Assembly: GCA_027596075.1 (NCBI GenBank)
Contig: JADGJC010000011.1
Location: 200,941 to 264,940 of the forward strand
Source: Rhizophlyctis rosea
Lineage: Eukaryota; Chytridiomycota; Chytridiomycetes; Rhizophlyctidales; Rhizophlyctidaceae
Length of the DNA: 64,000 nt
Direction: 5' to 3'
The notes beneath the pieces are model-generated. The model worked only from the letters and a program-made list of their open reading frames with translations, made no database searches and was not told the DNA's origin. The position numbers and the translations under genes are program-made. Positions 22,098-31,769 of the stretch are shown one piece after another (positions within the stretch are counted from its first letter, which is position 1; each line of letters opens with the position of its first letter).

Positions 22098-23684
22098 GCA
22101 CTACTCAACGCCTTGTCCGTCCCACCACCTCCCCCGCCCCCACCCCCCGCCCCTCCTCCCCCAACCCCTCTCCCACTCTCCGCCCCCTTCCCAGGCGACG
22201 CTCCCTCATCCCGATGCACCCGCTTCGCTGGCGGTGTAGAAGTGTTGTTCCGACTTGCCCCTGCGTCGGGTGTTAGTGTCCGTTTCCTCGTCTCAGATTG
22301 GTAGGAAGAGGATGTGGAGCGGTCGTATGGGTGGTGCGGGTTTTGCGGGTGCATGGGGAAGTGGGGAGGAGCGTTGGGTGGGAAGGGTCCGCCGGGTGGA
22401 CCGAACATTGGGTATATTGGAGGTGGGAATGGTGGCTGTTGCATTGAGTTGGTGCATTTTGTTAGGGTGGTAGGCCAAAAGAGAGGATCGTCCCACAAAT
22501 CAATACAAATCACATTCGTCATTGAACGACATTCAATCAAGAACAAAACTTACCCGTCCCATTCCTCTTCCCCCCATTCCACCTCTCGGTCCCCTTCCAA
22601 ACCTCTCCCCACTAGGCCCACCCCATCCCTCCGGCCCACCAGGTCCCCCAAAAGGCGGTATTCCCATATCTCCCATCATCCCCATTCCCCCCGCATTCCC
22701 TCCATACCCTCCCCTCTGTCCCATATGCTGGAACGCCTGCATGGCCTGCATCTGCTGCTCCATCTGCATGCGTTGCATTTGTTCTTCCTGCATTCGTCTC
22801 TGGAACGCCGGGTTGATATGGATTGAGCGGCCCAGGCCGGGACGGGGTTGTGTTGCTCCGGTGGTATTGGTGGGGAAGGTAGGTTGTTTTCCGGCGGTTC
22901 CGGGTACGGGGTTGGTGTTCCATGATTGTACAGGGTCGGATCCCCATGTTGCCGTGACGGCTGGACCCCAATTTCCGTTTGTGTTCATATTGGGATTTAT
23001 TGCTGCCGCTGTCCCGCTGGATCCACCTCGTCCCCTTCCCCTTCCCCTTCCGCTTCCACCATTACCCCACGCTGCCGGCTTCTGTGCTCCAGTGGGTTGC
23101 CGTCCTCCCACCACGGTGCTCCACCCAGTCTTCTTTTGATTTGTAGGTCTGGGTTGTACAACTGGAGGTGGTTCATCGCCTAGTGTTGGGATCGGTTGCG
23201 GTGCACTTTCACTTTCATCCGCGCCAGTGGACACATTGGTAAGGGTATCTGTGGCCGTTGCGGGTGGTGCATCTCCCCATCCTATTCCTCCTCCAATCCC
23301 ACCGTCCGCCACTCCTTCTCCAGCCGCCGGCGCATCCCACCCGCTTCCACTGTTTGCTTCCGCCGGTGCTCCGTTCCCTTCCCCTTCCTGCTGCGAAGCG
23401 TCAGCGTCCGCTCCTACTCGTGGATCATAACTCTCATCGGCGTTCGCTTGCGACTCGTCGTAATAATCATTTTCAGCTCCGTAGTCTTCTATTGCATATT
23501 CCCCTTCTCCACCATAGCCTTCCTCCCCATATGCCTCTGGGTTGTAGTCTTCTCCGGTGCCTTCCCAGCCTTCTCCGTTGGCCTGAGCGGTACCGTCTTC
23601 AGCAGTCTCCTGATTCCACGAATCCTGAGAGTCGTCTTTTGGAGGAAGTGTAACTGCTTCTGTTGTGTCAGGTTGGTCGGCCAT
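22098..23684 (-). CDS. Gly/RGG-rich, probably RNA-binding protein; 3' end lost in gap
   Basis: Starts at the ATG at 23684 (MADQPDTTEAVTLPPKDD). The first 150 residues are acidic with repeated GEEGYGGEGEY-like units. The middle has a short basic motif QKKTGWSTVVGGRQPTG and an RG stretch (GSGRGRGRGRGG), then a Met/Gln helix (QRRMQEEQMQRMQMEQQMQ), then Gly/Met repeats ending GMGGRGMGR at an intron (GTAAGT donor; acceptor AACAG at about 22440). The next exon encodes PPFPPPIYPMFGPP, PPHFPMHPQNPHHPYD and KRTLTPDAGA before poly-Gly and the gap. RGG and GRG repeats are known for RNA binding and condensate-forming proteins. No RRM or other folded domain is visible in the part present. The C-terminus is unknown. 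Confidence 0.6.
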
Positions 23685-24539
23685 AATGGGAGGAGGAAGT
23701 CCGTTCGCGATTGTGCGGAAAGCAGTCCCTCAAGGATCGGCCTACGATCTCGCGGCTAGCAGGGAAGTATGGCAAGAAGATCAAAGAGTTGTCTACTTCT
23801 GTTGGGTCGCACCGTCCCTTCTACAGCCTGTGTCGGATGGGATTTGGCTTAGCGATCTGACGTGAGAACGAGTGTGTGGATGCAGGTGGAGAGTTGTTGA
23901 TGATTGAAGCAAGGGTGGCTTGCCAGACTCATCAGCCCGGCGATCAGCGTTGCTGCGCCATTTGTGACATGGAATCAGTCACACCCTGATGAAGCTGCTG
24001 ATGTAATGACGATGGTGGCCCAGCGACCAATTGGTGAATCACGTTCATTCCTGGTTCATTCCCACAATCCTCTTTTCACACCAAGAAACCATCGCAGACC
24101 CATCAACACAAGAATTAGTCCAGCACGTACGTCGAAGGTCAAGGATAGTAGTGACAATATGATCGCTACGTGTCGAACACTCCCAGGAAGACGGTTGGTC
24201 ACCGCGTTCAATCGGTAAGTTGATGGCACAAGGGGTGGGTGCTATACTGGGCGATGAGCCAATAGCAAGCACAAACAGGAACCACTAGCGGCCAATATGG
24301 TAGCACTGTCTGGGAGGTTTGTGCTTTTTGCACCATGCTCCGCTTTAGATACTTCTCGGTTGTTGTGTCAGGGAGGGGTTGGTGGCAGCCAAAGTAAACA
24401 AACAAAGGATTTGTTGACAGTGTGAACTGAGGCGAGAGCTCGCGCGTCGAACGTTATGGATTGTCAAGTGCTTTATTCAATATTGACATTCGAGAGCTGC
24501 TACGGCATTCATTGCGACTTAAATGTAACAGATTCTCAT
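23685..24539. promoter_or_regulatory. Divergent promoter region
   Basis: 850 bases between the divergent Gly-rich gene and the DUF1279 gene. Only short frames; no element can be named. Confidence 0.35.
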
Positions 24540-25151
24540 ATGCGTACACTTTTTTCCAGGGCACCGCCACATTACCGTCCAACTCAATCGAACCCGTTTC
24601 GCACTCCACGGCGTGCCCAACATTACTCCCAACCATCCACTTCCTCCAATGCACCTTCCTCCACTTCAAACCCGTCCAGTTCACTAGCACCATCAACAAC
24701 CCCTCGCACTTCCCGCCTAAAATCCCTCATCAAAGAATACGGCCCTTCCGCCTTCATAACCTACGAGCTAATCTCCAACACCGCGCTCCTGGGCTGGTTT
24801 TTCGCAATCCAAATGGGCGTAGACGTTGAATCATTCATCCACCGTCTCGCCGCCCTCAGAGAAGAGTATTTTGGTTCATCCGAGAGCGAGGAGGAGAGGG
24901 AAGTTGAAGAAGCGCTGCATGCGGCGCATGAGGAGGAGGGGAAGGAGGGTGGAGGAGTGGGGATGTGGACAAGGGTGGGCACGACGTTACTGTTGGCACA
25001 CGCTTGTAATGGTGTTATTTTCCCGTTGAGGGTTGGGTTGACGGTTTTGGTGACTCCACGAACGGCAAGGTGGTTGAAGGCTGCGGGGTGGGATGCGTGG
25101 TTGAGGAGGCAGTTTGGGAGGTTTAAGTGGGGTGGGAAGAAGGAACAGTAA
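24540..25151 (+). CDS. DUF1279 (FAM210-like) mitochondrial membrane protein
   Basis: 203 codons with no intron from the ATG at 24540. The N-terminus MRTLFSRAPPHYRPTQSNPF is Arg-rich without acids, as in mitochondrial presequences, and is followed by a Ser/Pro linker. The conserved domain begins at SRLKSLIKEYGPSAFITYEL and its hydrophobic helix is NTALLGWFFAIQMGVDVE. The second conserved half is AHACNGVIFPLRVGLTVLVT followed by PRTARWLKAAG, which matches the DUF1279 signature (FP-x-R-x-GLT...TP...R). An acidic loop of about 40 residues separates the halves. Animal FAM210 proteins are mitochondrial membrane proteins linked to mitochondrial translation; the fungal role is not established. An upstream ATG at 24456 is in frame but would mask the presequence. 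Confidence 0.75.
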   Translation: MRTLFSRAPPHYRPTQSNPFRTPRRAQHYSQPSTSSNAPSSTSNPSSSLAPSTTPRTSRLKSLIKEYGPSAFITYELISNTALLGWFFAIQMGVDVESFIHRLAALREEYFGSSESEEEREVEEALHAAHEEEGKEGGGVGMWTRVGTTLLLAHACNGVIFPLRVGLTVLVTPRTARWLKAAGWDAWLRRQFGRFKWGGKKEQ

Positions 25152-25346
25152 CTGTGTTGCCATTTTGAGATCCCGAAACAAGGATCCATAAGACAGAACC
25201 GGTGGATATCAAAACACATGACTCGCCATTTTGTGCAATGCGTCCTTGAAGGTGGATGTGCCCATTTGTGTTTACAGGTGTTGCGTCGTATGTACATGAC
25301 AAGATTCCCGATTCCCATTCCGTCAATCAACCAAAAAATCCACCAT

Positions 25347-25796
25347 CTACAATTCATCCTTCTTCTCCTCCCCACTCTCCCCCATCTCCTTCTTCAACCT
25401 CTCAATCCTCATTTTATTCCTCTTCCCCAAAACCCTCAACACATTCTTCCGCTCAATTTCGCTCATTTCCGGCCAATTGCTTATTCTCGACAAACTCCCG
25501 TCCTCGTTGACTACTAAAGGGCCTAGCTGGTCGTAGAAGGAATCTGTAAGGTCATGAACGCCGTCGGCGTTGGGTTGGATTTGTGTTGCGGCGTCGGTTG
25601 GCGCGGGGAGGGCTTTTAAGTTTGGTGGTGTTGATGAGGAGGGTGGTGAGGAGGGGTTTGGTGGGGAGGAGGGTGTGGTTAGGGATCTTGTGGGTAGGAT
25701 GGTTGGGATTACTGGTGTTGGTGTTGTTGTTGCTGTACCTGTTGAGAGTGACATTCTGGAACGTGGAATGTAGCTGCGAAGTTGAGTGAGGCGCAT
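25347..25796 (-). CDS. Small conserved fungal protein, probably mitochondrial
   Basis: 149 codons, one exon, convergent with the DUF1279 gene and 195 bp from its stop. The N-terminus MRLTQLRSYIPRSRMSL is basic and could be a presequence, followed by a Thr/Pro/Ser-rich linker. The conserved-looking C-terminal half is LGPLVVNEDGSLSRISNWPE followed by MSEIERKNVLRVLGKRNKMR, a block I associate with small uncharacterised fungal proteins, but I cannot name a function. The end is a charged helix rich in Lys and Glu. Confidence 0.6.
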   Translation of the reverse strand: MRLTQLRSYIPRSRMSLSTGTATTTPTPVIPTILPTRSLTTPSSPPNPSSPPSSSTPPNLKALPAPTDAATQIQPNADGVHDLTDSFYDQLGPLVVNEDGSLSRISNWPEMSEIERKNVLRVLGKRNKMRIERLKKEMGESGEEKKDEL

Positions 25797-26704
25797 GCAG
25801 TAAAGGGTGCTCCAGTTCAGGGTACGATTCCGAGGCGAGCCGAAAGGCTATATGTGTTAGTAAATGTAAGATGGTTAAGAATCTGTGACGGTACTACCTA
25901 AATGCGAATGTTGGAAAAATATGGAAATTTTTGGAAGAGAGGGTTTGTGAGTGATGGAATGGAAGATGTGGCTTTGATCGGAGCTGATCTGAAGAAAGCA
26001 TGTTCACGTGCCAGTCCACATCACGTCAGGAGAGATCCAAACCCCCTTGGTGTGCAGAAGCTTGTTTTGGTCGAAATTGGTGCTGGTGGTACAATGGCCT
26101 GCTACCAGGAATCAACAGGACCCGCGCGGCATCTGTAGGACGAAGTCAACAATGGTGCTACAACCAGAAACGTCAAGTTTTCATGGCCAGGAGAAACCCA
26201 TGAAGCCCCTTGGCACAATCCTCGGGCTGAACCGGTCACAACATCAAACAACAAGGGTTGGTTTACATCCCCGTCACGACCGTCAAGTTTCCCGCCTTTT
26301 CCCACGCTTGCTAGCTTGCTTGAGGAAAGGGGAAAGTAACTGATGATAGGGCATTTTTCACCTATGAGACCGATATTCTATTAGGCATATACGCAACCTC
26401 GTTCGACCTCATACCTGATCTTCAGCGTAGGAAAGAGAGGTAAATTCACGCGTTGTTGAAAGGTGGGTAAACTGGCGTGTCGTCTGTTTGTTTACATTCC
26501 CAGGCCTTGGCCCGTGGGAAAATCGCGACTCGCTTCAGCAATCTCCAAAACCACAATTGCAAGCGTGATGTGCTTTGCTGACCATCAATACATACTTTTC
26601 ACCCCTTTCATACAATGCAGAGCATAGAAACATAATAACAATTCAAATACAAAACCATCAAAGTTCCCAATACATTCCACACCTTCAACACTCCCAGAAA
26701 CACC
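25797..26704. other. Intergenic, nothing recognised
   Basis: 900 bases with only short, overlapping frames. The last 130 bases are A/C-rich, as in a leader before the ATG at 26705. Confidence 0.35.
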
Positions 26705-27960
26705 ATGGACTCCCCACCAACATCAACCCTTTCCCTCCCCTCCTCCGCCTCCTCCACAACCCCACCACCCCCCTCCCTAACCCAATCCGACACCGCATCG
26801 CTCTCCTCCCGGCGGTCCTCCCATACAGGTGCCAGCGGTCTCCCACCATCTTACTACAACAAATACTACACGACTAAGCGGTTTGACCTTGCGGAACGGC
26901 AGCGAGAGCAGAGGAGGCGGGAGGAAGAGGAGAGGGGACGGAGAGAAGAGGAGGAGAGAAGAAGGAGGGAGAAGGAGAGGAGCTTTGGAGATGGGAGTGA
27001 GACGGTTTTGACGGATCATTTGGAGGCTGCTGTGGATAATTTGTTTAAGTTGGTGGGTATCTGGGTCTAAGTATGGTGGTTTGTTTGTGGTGGGGTTTGT
27101 GTGAGATGAAGAATTGGTTGAAGAATGCGATTGCGTGGATGTATGCTGCCAGTCGGGACCAACTTGGGCTTGCTGCTAAGAAATTTGGGACATATTCGTG
27201 TTCAAGCATCATGGGAATATAGGGATATGGTTCGCATTGCATTTGGATCTGTGGGAATGTACGCGACTGGACAATGGGTAACGAGTCGGACTAATGTGGC
27301 ATGAAAATACTTATCTTCATTCTTCACCACCAACAGGTCGAAAAAAAAGTAAACCTAGACCACCCCCAACGCCCCCGCACCCGCTCCCGCTCCTCCTCCT
27401 GGTCCTCCTCCGCCATCCGCTCGGAAGTCTCAAAACTCTACCACGCAGCCGAACGCACATTCCAATCCCCCTCCCCCTCCTCCCAAACAACCCTCACCTC
27501 CTCCCCACAATCCGCCGTCCCCTCCTACCTAAGAATGCGCAACCCCTCATTCGACGCCGGGCAACCGAAAAACGCGGAGAAATCGGAGTACGCGTACCCC
27601 CACCTCCCGCCAATCCACGAGACGAATTCTAGGAGGGTGCGGTATTTGGACCCGGAAGGAGGAGATTTACATGATGTGCCAGTGGTAAATGGGCGGAAGT
27701 TGGGGGCTTTGAGGGTTTTTAGTAGGAGTAGTTCTTTGCCGAGTGGGACTGACAATTCTTCTTCTTCTTCTTCTCTTCCTGTTGCTCCGCCGAATGGTAT
27801 TTTGAAGAATCATACGAGGGTGGGGGTGGAGGAACGGGATAGGAAACAGTATGGGAAGGAGGATGGGGTGGTGGAGAGGCATGTGAGGGAGGGGGCAGGA
27901 GGGGATAGAGTGGGGAAATGGATGTTTGCTTTTGGTGGGTGTTGTAGGGATGGGAAGTAG
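26705..27960 (+). CDS. Unknown disordered Ser/Arg-rich protein, about three exons
   Basis: Exon 1 starts at the ATG at 26705 (MDSPPTSTLSLPSSASST) and contains a Tyr-rich patch (GLPPSYYNKYYTTKRFD) and a long Arg/Glu helix (REQRRREEEERGRREEEERR), ending near VDNLFKL at a GTGGGT donor. A middle exon at about 27100-27275 encodes WLKNAIAWMYAASRDQLG and then, one base out of frame, YRDMVRIAFGSVGMYATGQW up to a GTAACG donor. Exon 3 from about 27341 joins in phase and encodes VEKKVNLDHPQRPRTRSRSS...KLYHAAERTFQ...RVRYLDPEGGDLHDVP to the stop at 27960. The one-base slip in the middle exon may be an assembly error or a missed splice site. I do not recognise the family; the short hydrophobic middle segment might touch a membrane. 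Confidence 0.5.
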
Positions 27961-28197
27961 AGGGGGAGAAGAGTTTTTTTCCTTCTTTTTCCTGTTCGTT
28001 TCTTTTCATTCTTGTTTTGGGGTGGGATTTCTTTTTCTTTGTCCTTTCTCACCTTTTTGCCTTTTTTTTTTTTTATCTTGCATCTTGCACACGCACTTGC
28101 GTTTGGTCCATTCTTTTCCGGGCCTGTTCGTCCTCATTTTTCCACACTCTTGTTTTTTTGGCCACACCCTCATCGTTTGGACGACTTTTCACTTTTG

Positions 28198-28709
28198 ATG
28201 TTCAATTTGGATTTCGTTTGGTTGTTTGTATTGTTGGGGTACGTAGGCTTCCTCTTCTTCCCCGCCTGGTTCGCCGGCATTTTCTTTTCTCGTTCCGATG
28301 GGTGGCGGAAAGCTTGTATCATGATGTCCCTTGTGGCGGTTTGTTTCTTCATTGCCTTGGGGCTGATTTTGGCGTTGCCGTAAGCTCGTTTCCGTCCCTC
28401 TTTCGCCTTGGTTGTTCTTGCTGTTCCGTCCTTTTTTTGCGGTGTTCCCCTGTTTTGTGTCTCGTATATAGTGATGGTGTCGATACGGGGTTTCTGTTAG
28501 AAGTAGTTTTTGAGAACTGTATATTTTAGAACTTATTTTTATGTTGTATTGGTGTGTTTTTGTTTGTTTTTTCTTGTAGGTTGCTGGTCTTCCTGTATCT
28601 TTTTTATACTGTTTCGTTGGTTAATGATGGGAGTATTTGTTTCATGCAGAGGGTAGTAGGGAACGCCTTCCTTGTGTCTGTTGTATGTTTTGCTTCCTTG
28701 TCCGAATGA
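28198..28709 (+). CDS. Possible small two-exon membrane protein
   Basis: Exon 1 (28198-28379) encodes MFNLDFVWLFVLLGYVGFLF, a short polar loop (SRSDGWRKAC) and a second hydrophobic span (MSLVAVCFFIALGLILALP). A GTAAGC donor and TTGTAG acceptor join exon 2 (28580-28709) exactly in phase, adding a third hydrophobic stretch (LLVFLYLFYTVSLV) and ending at 28707-28709; 103 residues in all. The charged loop between the spans and clean splice phase argue for a real gene. Against it, the whole region is T-rich, and T-rich DNA read in any frame gives hydrophobic peptides. No family recognised. Confidence 0.35.
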
Positions 28710-28938
28710 AAATCATTGATTGTTCACGTCTGATATATTCAACACATGTGATGGGTATCTGTCTTGCCGCATCATACTACAGCCAATTTCACAAATCGCC
28801 GCGCGGTCACCTGTTTCTATTTGACCATATTGGGGAAATTGGGTCAGGTGACCACGCGACTATGGTGAAACGGGCTGTAGAGCAGCTCTTGCATCCTCAC
28901 GAAACACAAGTCCAGTACCTTCCCCCCTCCCGCAAACT

Positions 28939-29960
28939 CTAATGGTAACACAACGGAAACTCCCTCTTAAACACCTTCCCGCCAACACCCTCACCAACAA
29001 ACTTTCTCTCCTTCATCACCGCCTCCCTCCACTTCGTCGCATCCTCCACCGTCATCATCCCCATGTACCCCACAATCCGCTCAACAACATGTTCCGGCAA
29101 CATCCTCAACGGCGCCCACCGCGTACAACAAGCTCATACAACAACCACTACGGCTGCTGAGGTGGCACGACGCGAGTCGACATAACCGGTTTGGATGGAT
29201 CAATGAGGAGGAACGCCAGGACTTTGCGATGACCCGGTTGAGTGGCGTCACGAAGAGAGAACGGTGATAGACGATGTTGGTGGAGGTTTGAAAAAGCAAT
29301 ACCGACGTTGGCGCGTGATGACGTGTCCAAGGTTTTGGTTTAGGCTCCTCTTATTTTCCAACCCATACACCAATCTGATCCCCATGTGATCGTCATTCAT
29401 GTAACTTGGTCTATGCACAGCGGTACGAAAATAGAGTTTTGATTCCCTGATGTTACGCGAATTATAGTAATATATCCCCGTCGCGACGATGTTTTCGTTT
29501 GCCATGCCTTCGACGTGCCAAGATCCGCCTGCGTAGGTGGGGTTGGAGGGCGTGAGATGGTTGGTGGCGACTTTCATGATGACTTGGACGGTGCAATTTT
29601 TGAGGTTGACCATTGAGTGGAGGTGGGTGTATTCTGGTATTGATAGTTGGTATGGTCGTCGGTTTCGGTGGTATTGCTTGCTCTCTTCTTCTGTTTCCAA
29701 GAGTGGGATGTCTCCGTACCAGGGGTGGGGTTCGACGTTGATGAGAGGTCGACAGGGATGGTAGAGGTCGTTTAGGACACCCTCAAACAGGGGTACAAAA
29801 TGTTCAAAGATCTTTGCCATTGCTTTATAGAGACTACGATGAATGTTCGGATGGAGGTTGTTGATGTATGACGTGATGACGACTGATCGGTCTGGGTGAA
29901 CTTTGAACTTGGAGGGAAGCCATTGGAACTTCTTGGAACAGAACTCACGTTCGTAGATCT
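28939..29960 (-). pseudogene. DUF4246 family pseudogene
   Basis: Recognisable DUF4246 blocks appear in order on the minus strand: KKFQWLPSKFKVHPDRSV and TSYINNLHPNIHRSLYKAM near 29830-29935, WYGDIPLLETEEE, QVIMKVATNHLTPSNP, GGSWHVEGMANENIVATGIY, NLGHVITRQRR, then in a second frame HQHRLSPFSLRDATQPGHRK and VPPQQ, then after a TAG stop and another frame change LPEHVVERIVGYMG to a terminal stop at 28939-28941. The roughly 200 N-terminal residues of the family are missing. At least two frameshifts and one internal stop disrupt it. DUF4246 is a fungal family of unknown function with a 2-oxoglutarate-oxygenase-like fold (established only loosely). This copy should be non-functional. Confidence 0.75.
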
Positions 29961-31769
29961 TTTTTTTTTGTAGGCAAAGTCTACTATCCGAATACTATCA
30001 AATCAAAAGACTGGCCAGAATGGCACCATCACCAAAACGCAACCAAGACCTTCAGAATATCCCACACCCCTTCCACACATGCGACAAAGCGATGCTGAAG
30101 ACAAAGGCCCACGACTGCCACCAAAACCCGTACTTGAACTTTCGCTTATCAATCTCGCGAATACCATCCGCAATAAACCCAATTTTCTTGAACAGTTGCT
30201 CTCGGAAAATTAGGCTTTAGATTGTGCGGGGAGTAATGATTATTTTACGTACAAACACTGGTACTCATATATCCATGAAGACCCCATCTTGAAATTCCAT
30301 CGTGAGGTTGAGTTTCCCATCAGGCGTGTGGGCCAGGCTTCGTTTAGCTTTCTTAGCTCTCGCCACTTTGGCCAATTGAGGTTTTAGTGCTTGAGAACCC
30401 TACGTAATCACGCAACCCCAGACCTAAATAAGATCAAAATGCCTAACTTGAACATAGCATGTCTGCTGCAAGTCTGCCTTCAGGGCCGCATTCAAATCAT
30501 TACCGTCTTCTCCCTGTCCTTGGAGCGGATCTGTGCAAGGTGCTAACAGCGCAGCTCAGAGTTTTCAATATTACCGCCCAAGGCTTATATGTTTTGGCCT
30601 CTGGCGACAAGGGGAAGTCCATTTAGTATGAATGAAAAGTACCTATAGGTATGCGGAGCGACACATTGAGAGAGTACAACCATCATCTGGATCGAGAAGG
30701 GCGAGTGGACAAATGAAGAGTAGCTGAGTGCATCAATGACGTGGCCTGCTGGACGGCAAAGGAAGTGGCCCAGCCCCAACATATGCAGTCAAGTCGCGAA
30801 ACACAAGGATTTGAGATCGACGACTCGTGACCGTGGCGGGGTTCATGCGTAAATGAATTGAAAAAGCTGTGTTGTTCCTGCAGCATGCATAATGAAGAGG
30901 ACGGGTACCGTCAGTCACAGCATCGCTGCCAAGCCCACCACGAGAAGCATGCGGACCCACGGGCTTGCCCTGCTTTGTGCCACCTGATCTGCTTCGATGA
31001 GCCGTGTCTGGCTCTCTGGCTTGCAAAGCATTGCACATTTCATCACAGCACCACCCTTGGGATTTCAGGGCGTGGATGTCCGTCCCACCAGACCCAACCC
31101 TTGTTGGGCCAACAGCCTCTGGGGTTCTGACTTGCAGACCGTTCGTCCGCATCTGCAATCAGTTCCCTCCTGATTACTTCCATAGCAAGACCGGACGGAC
31201 GTATACATACATAACGCGCGCGTTGCACTTTCCACTTTAATATATCGATACTACTGAGACACCACTATACCGTGCGGCAGGACGTGTATGTTGTTCGGGC
31301 CCTCTGCTCTGATGGTAACTTGATGCTGAAAAGGTAAGGGTCCTTCCCCACGCCCCTATTTCATCGAATACCCTCCCCCCCTACTTTCTTGTCGTCCTTC
31401 TTCGCTCTCTATTAGTTTTTGTGCCGCCCCTACTGCGCAGTTTTGTGACTTCCCCCAACTGGTGTGAACTATTGGTGGACTGTGTTGTTGTTAAGTTCGA
31501 GTCGTGGGAAAGTTCACACCCGTCCGACACGTTGGGAGAAGCACTAAGACGCGACAACTGCCAGTCCCTGCATTTTCCCTTTTGTGTGGGCGGTTTGTCA
31601 TACAGACATACAGACTAGACTAGTAGTGAGCGGGCGTGGGAAAGTACACCACCGCGAAGGGAACACACTCAGCACGTACCCCATACAATACACATACAAT
31701 CAATTACACGTATTACAGAAGATTCAATAGGATAAATACATTCATTCCTGCCGCCTGTGATTACAAACA
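29961..31769. other. 1.8 kb without a supported gene
   Basis: Overlapping short frames only. The final 500 bases (31270-31769) are C/T-rich with CACACC words and probably form the promoter and leader of the gene at 31770. Confidence 0.35.

Noticed and set aside
21175..22304. Long frames spanning the N gap
   Set aside because: They are open only because Ns contain no stops.
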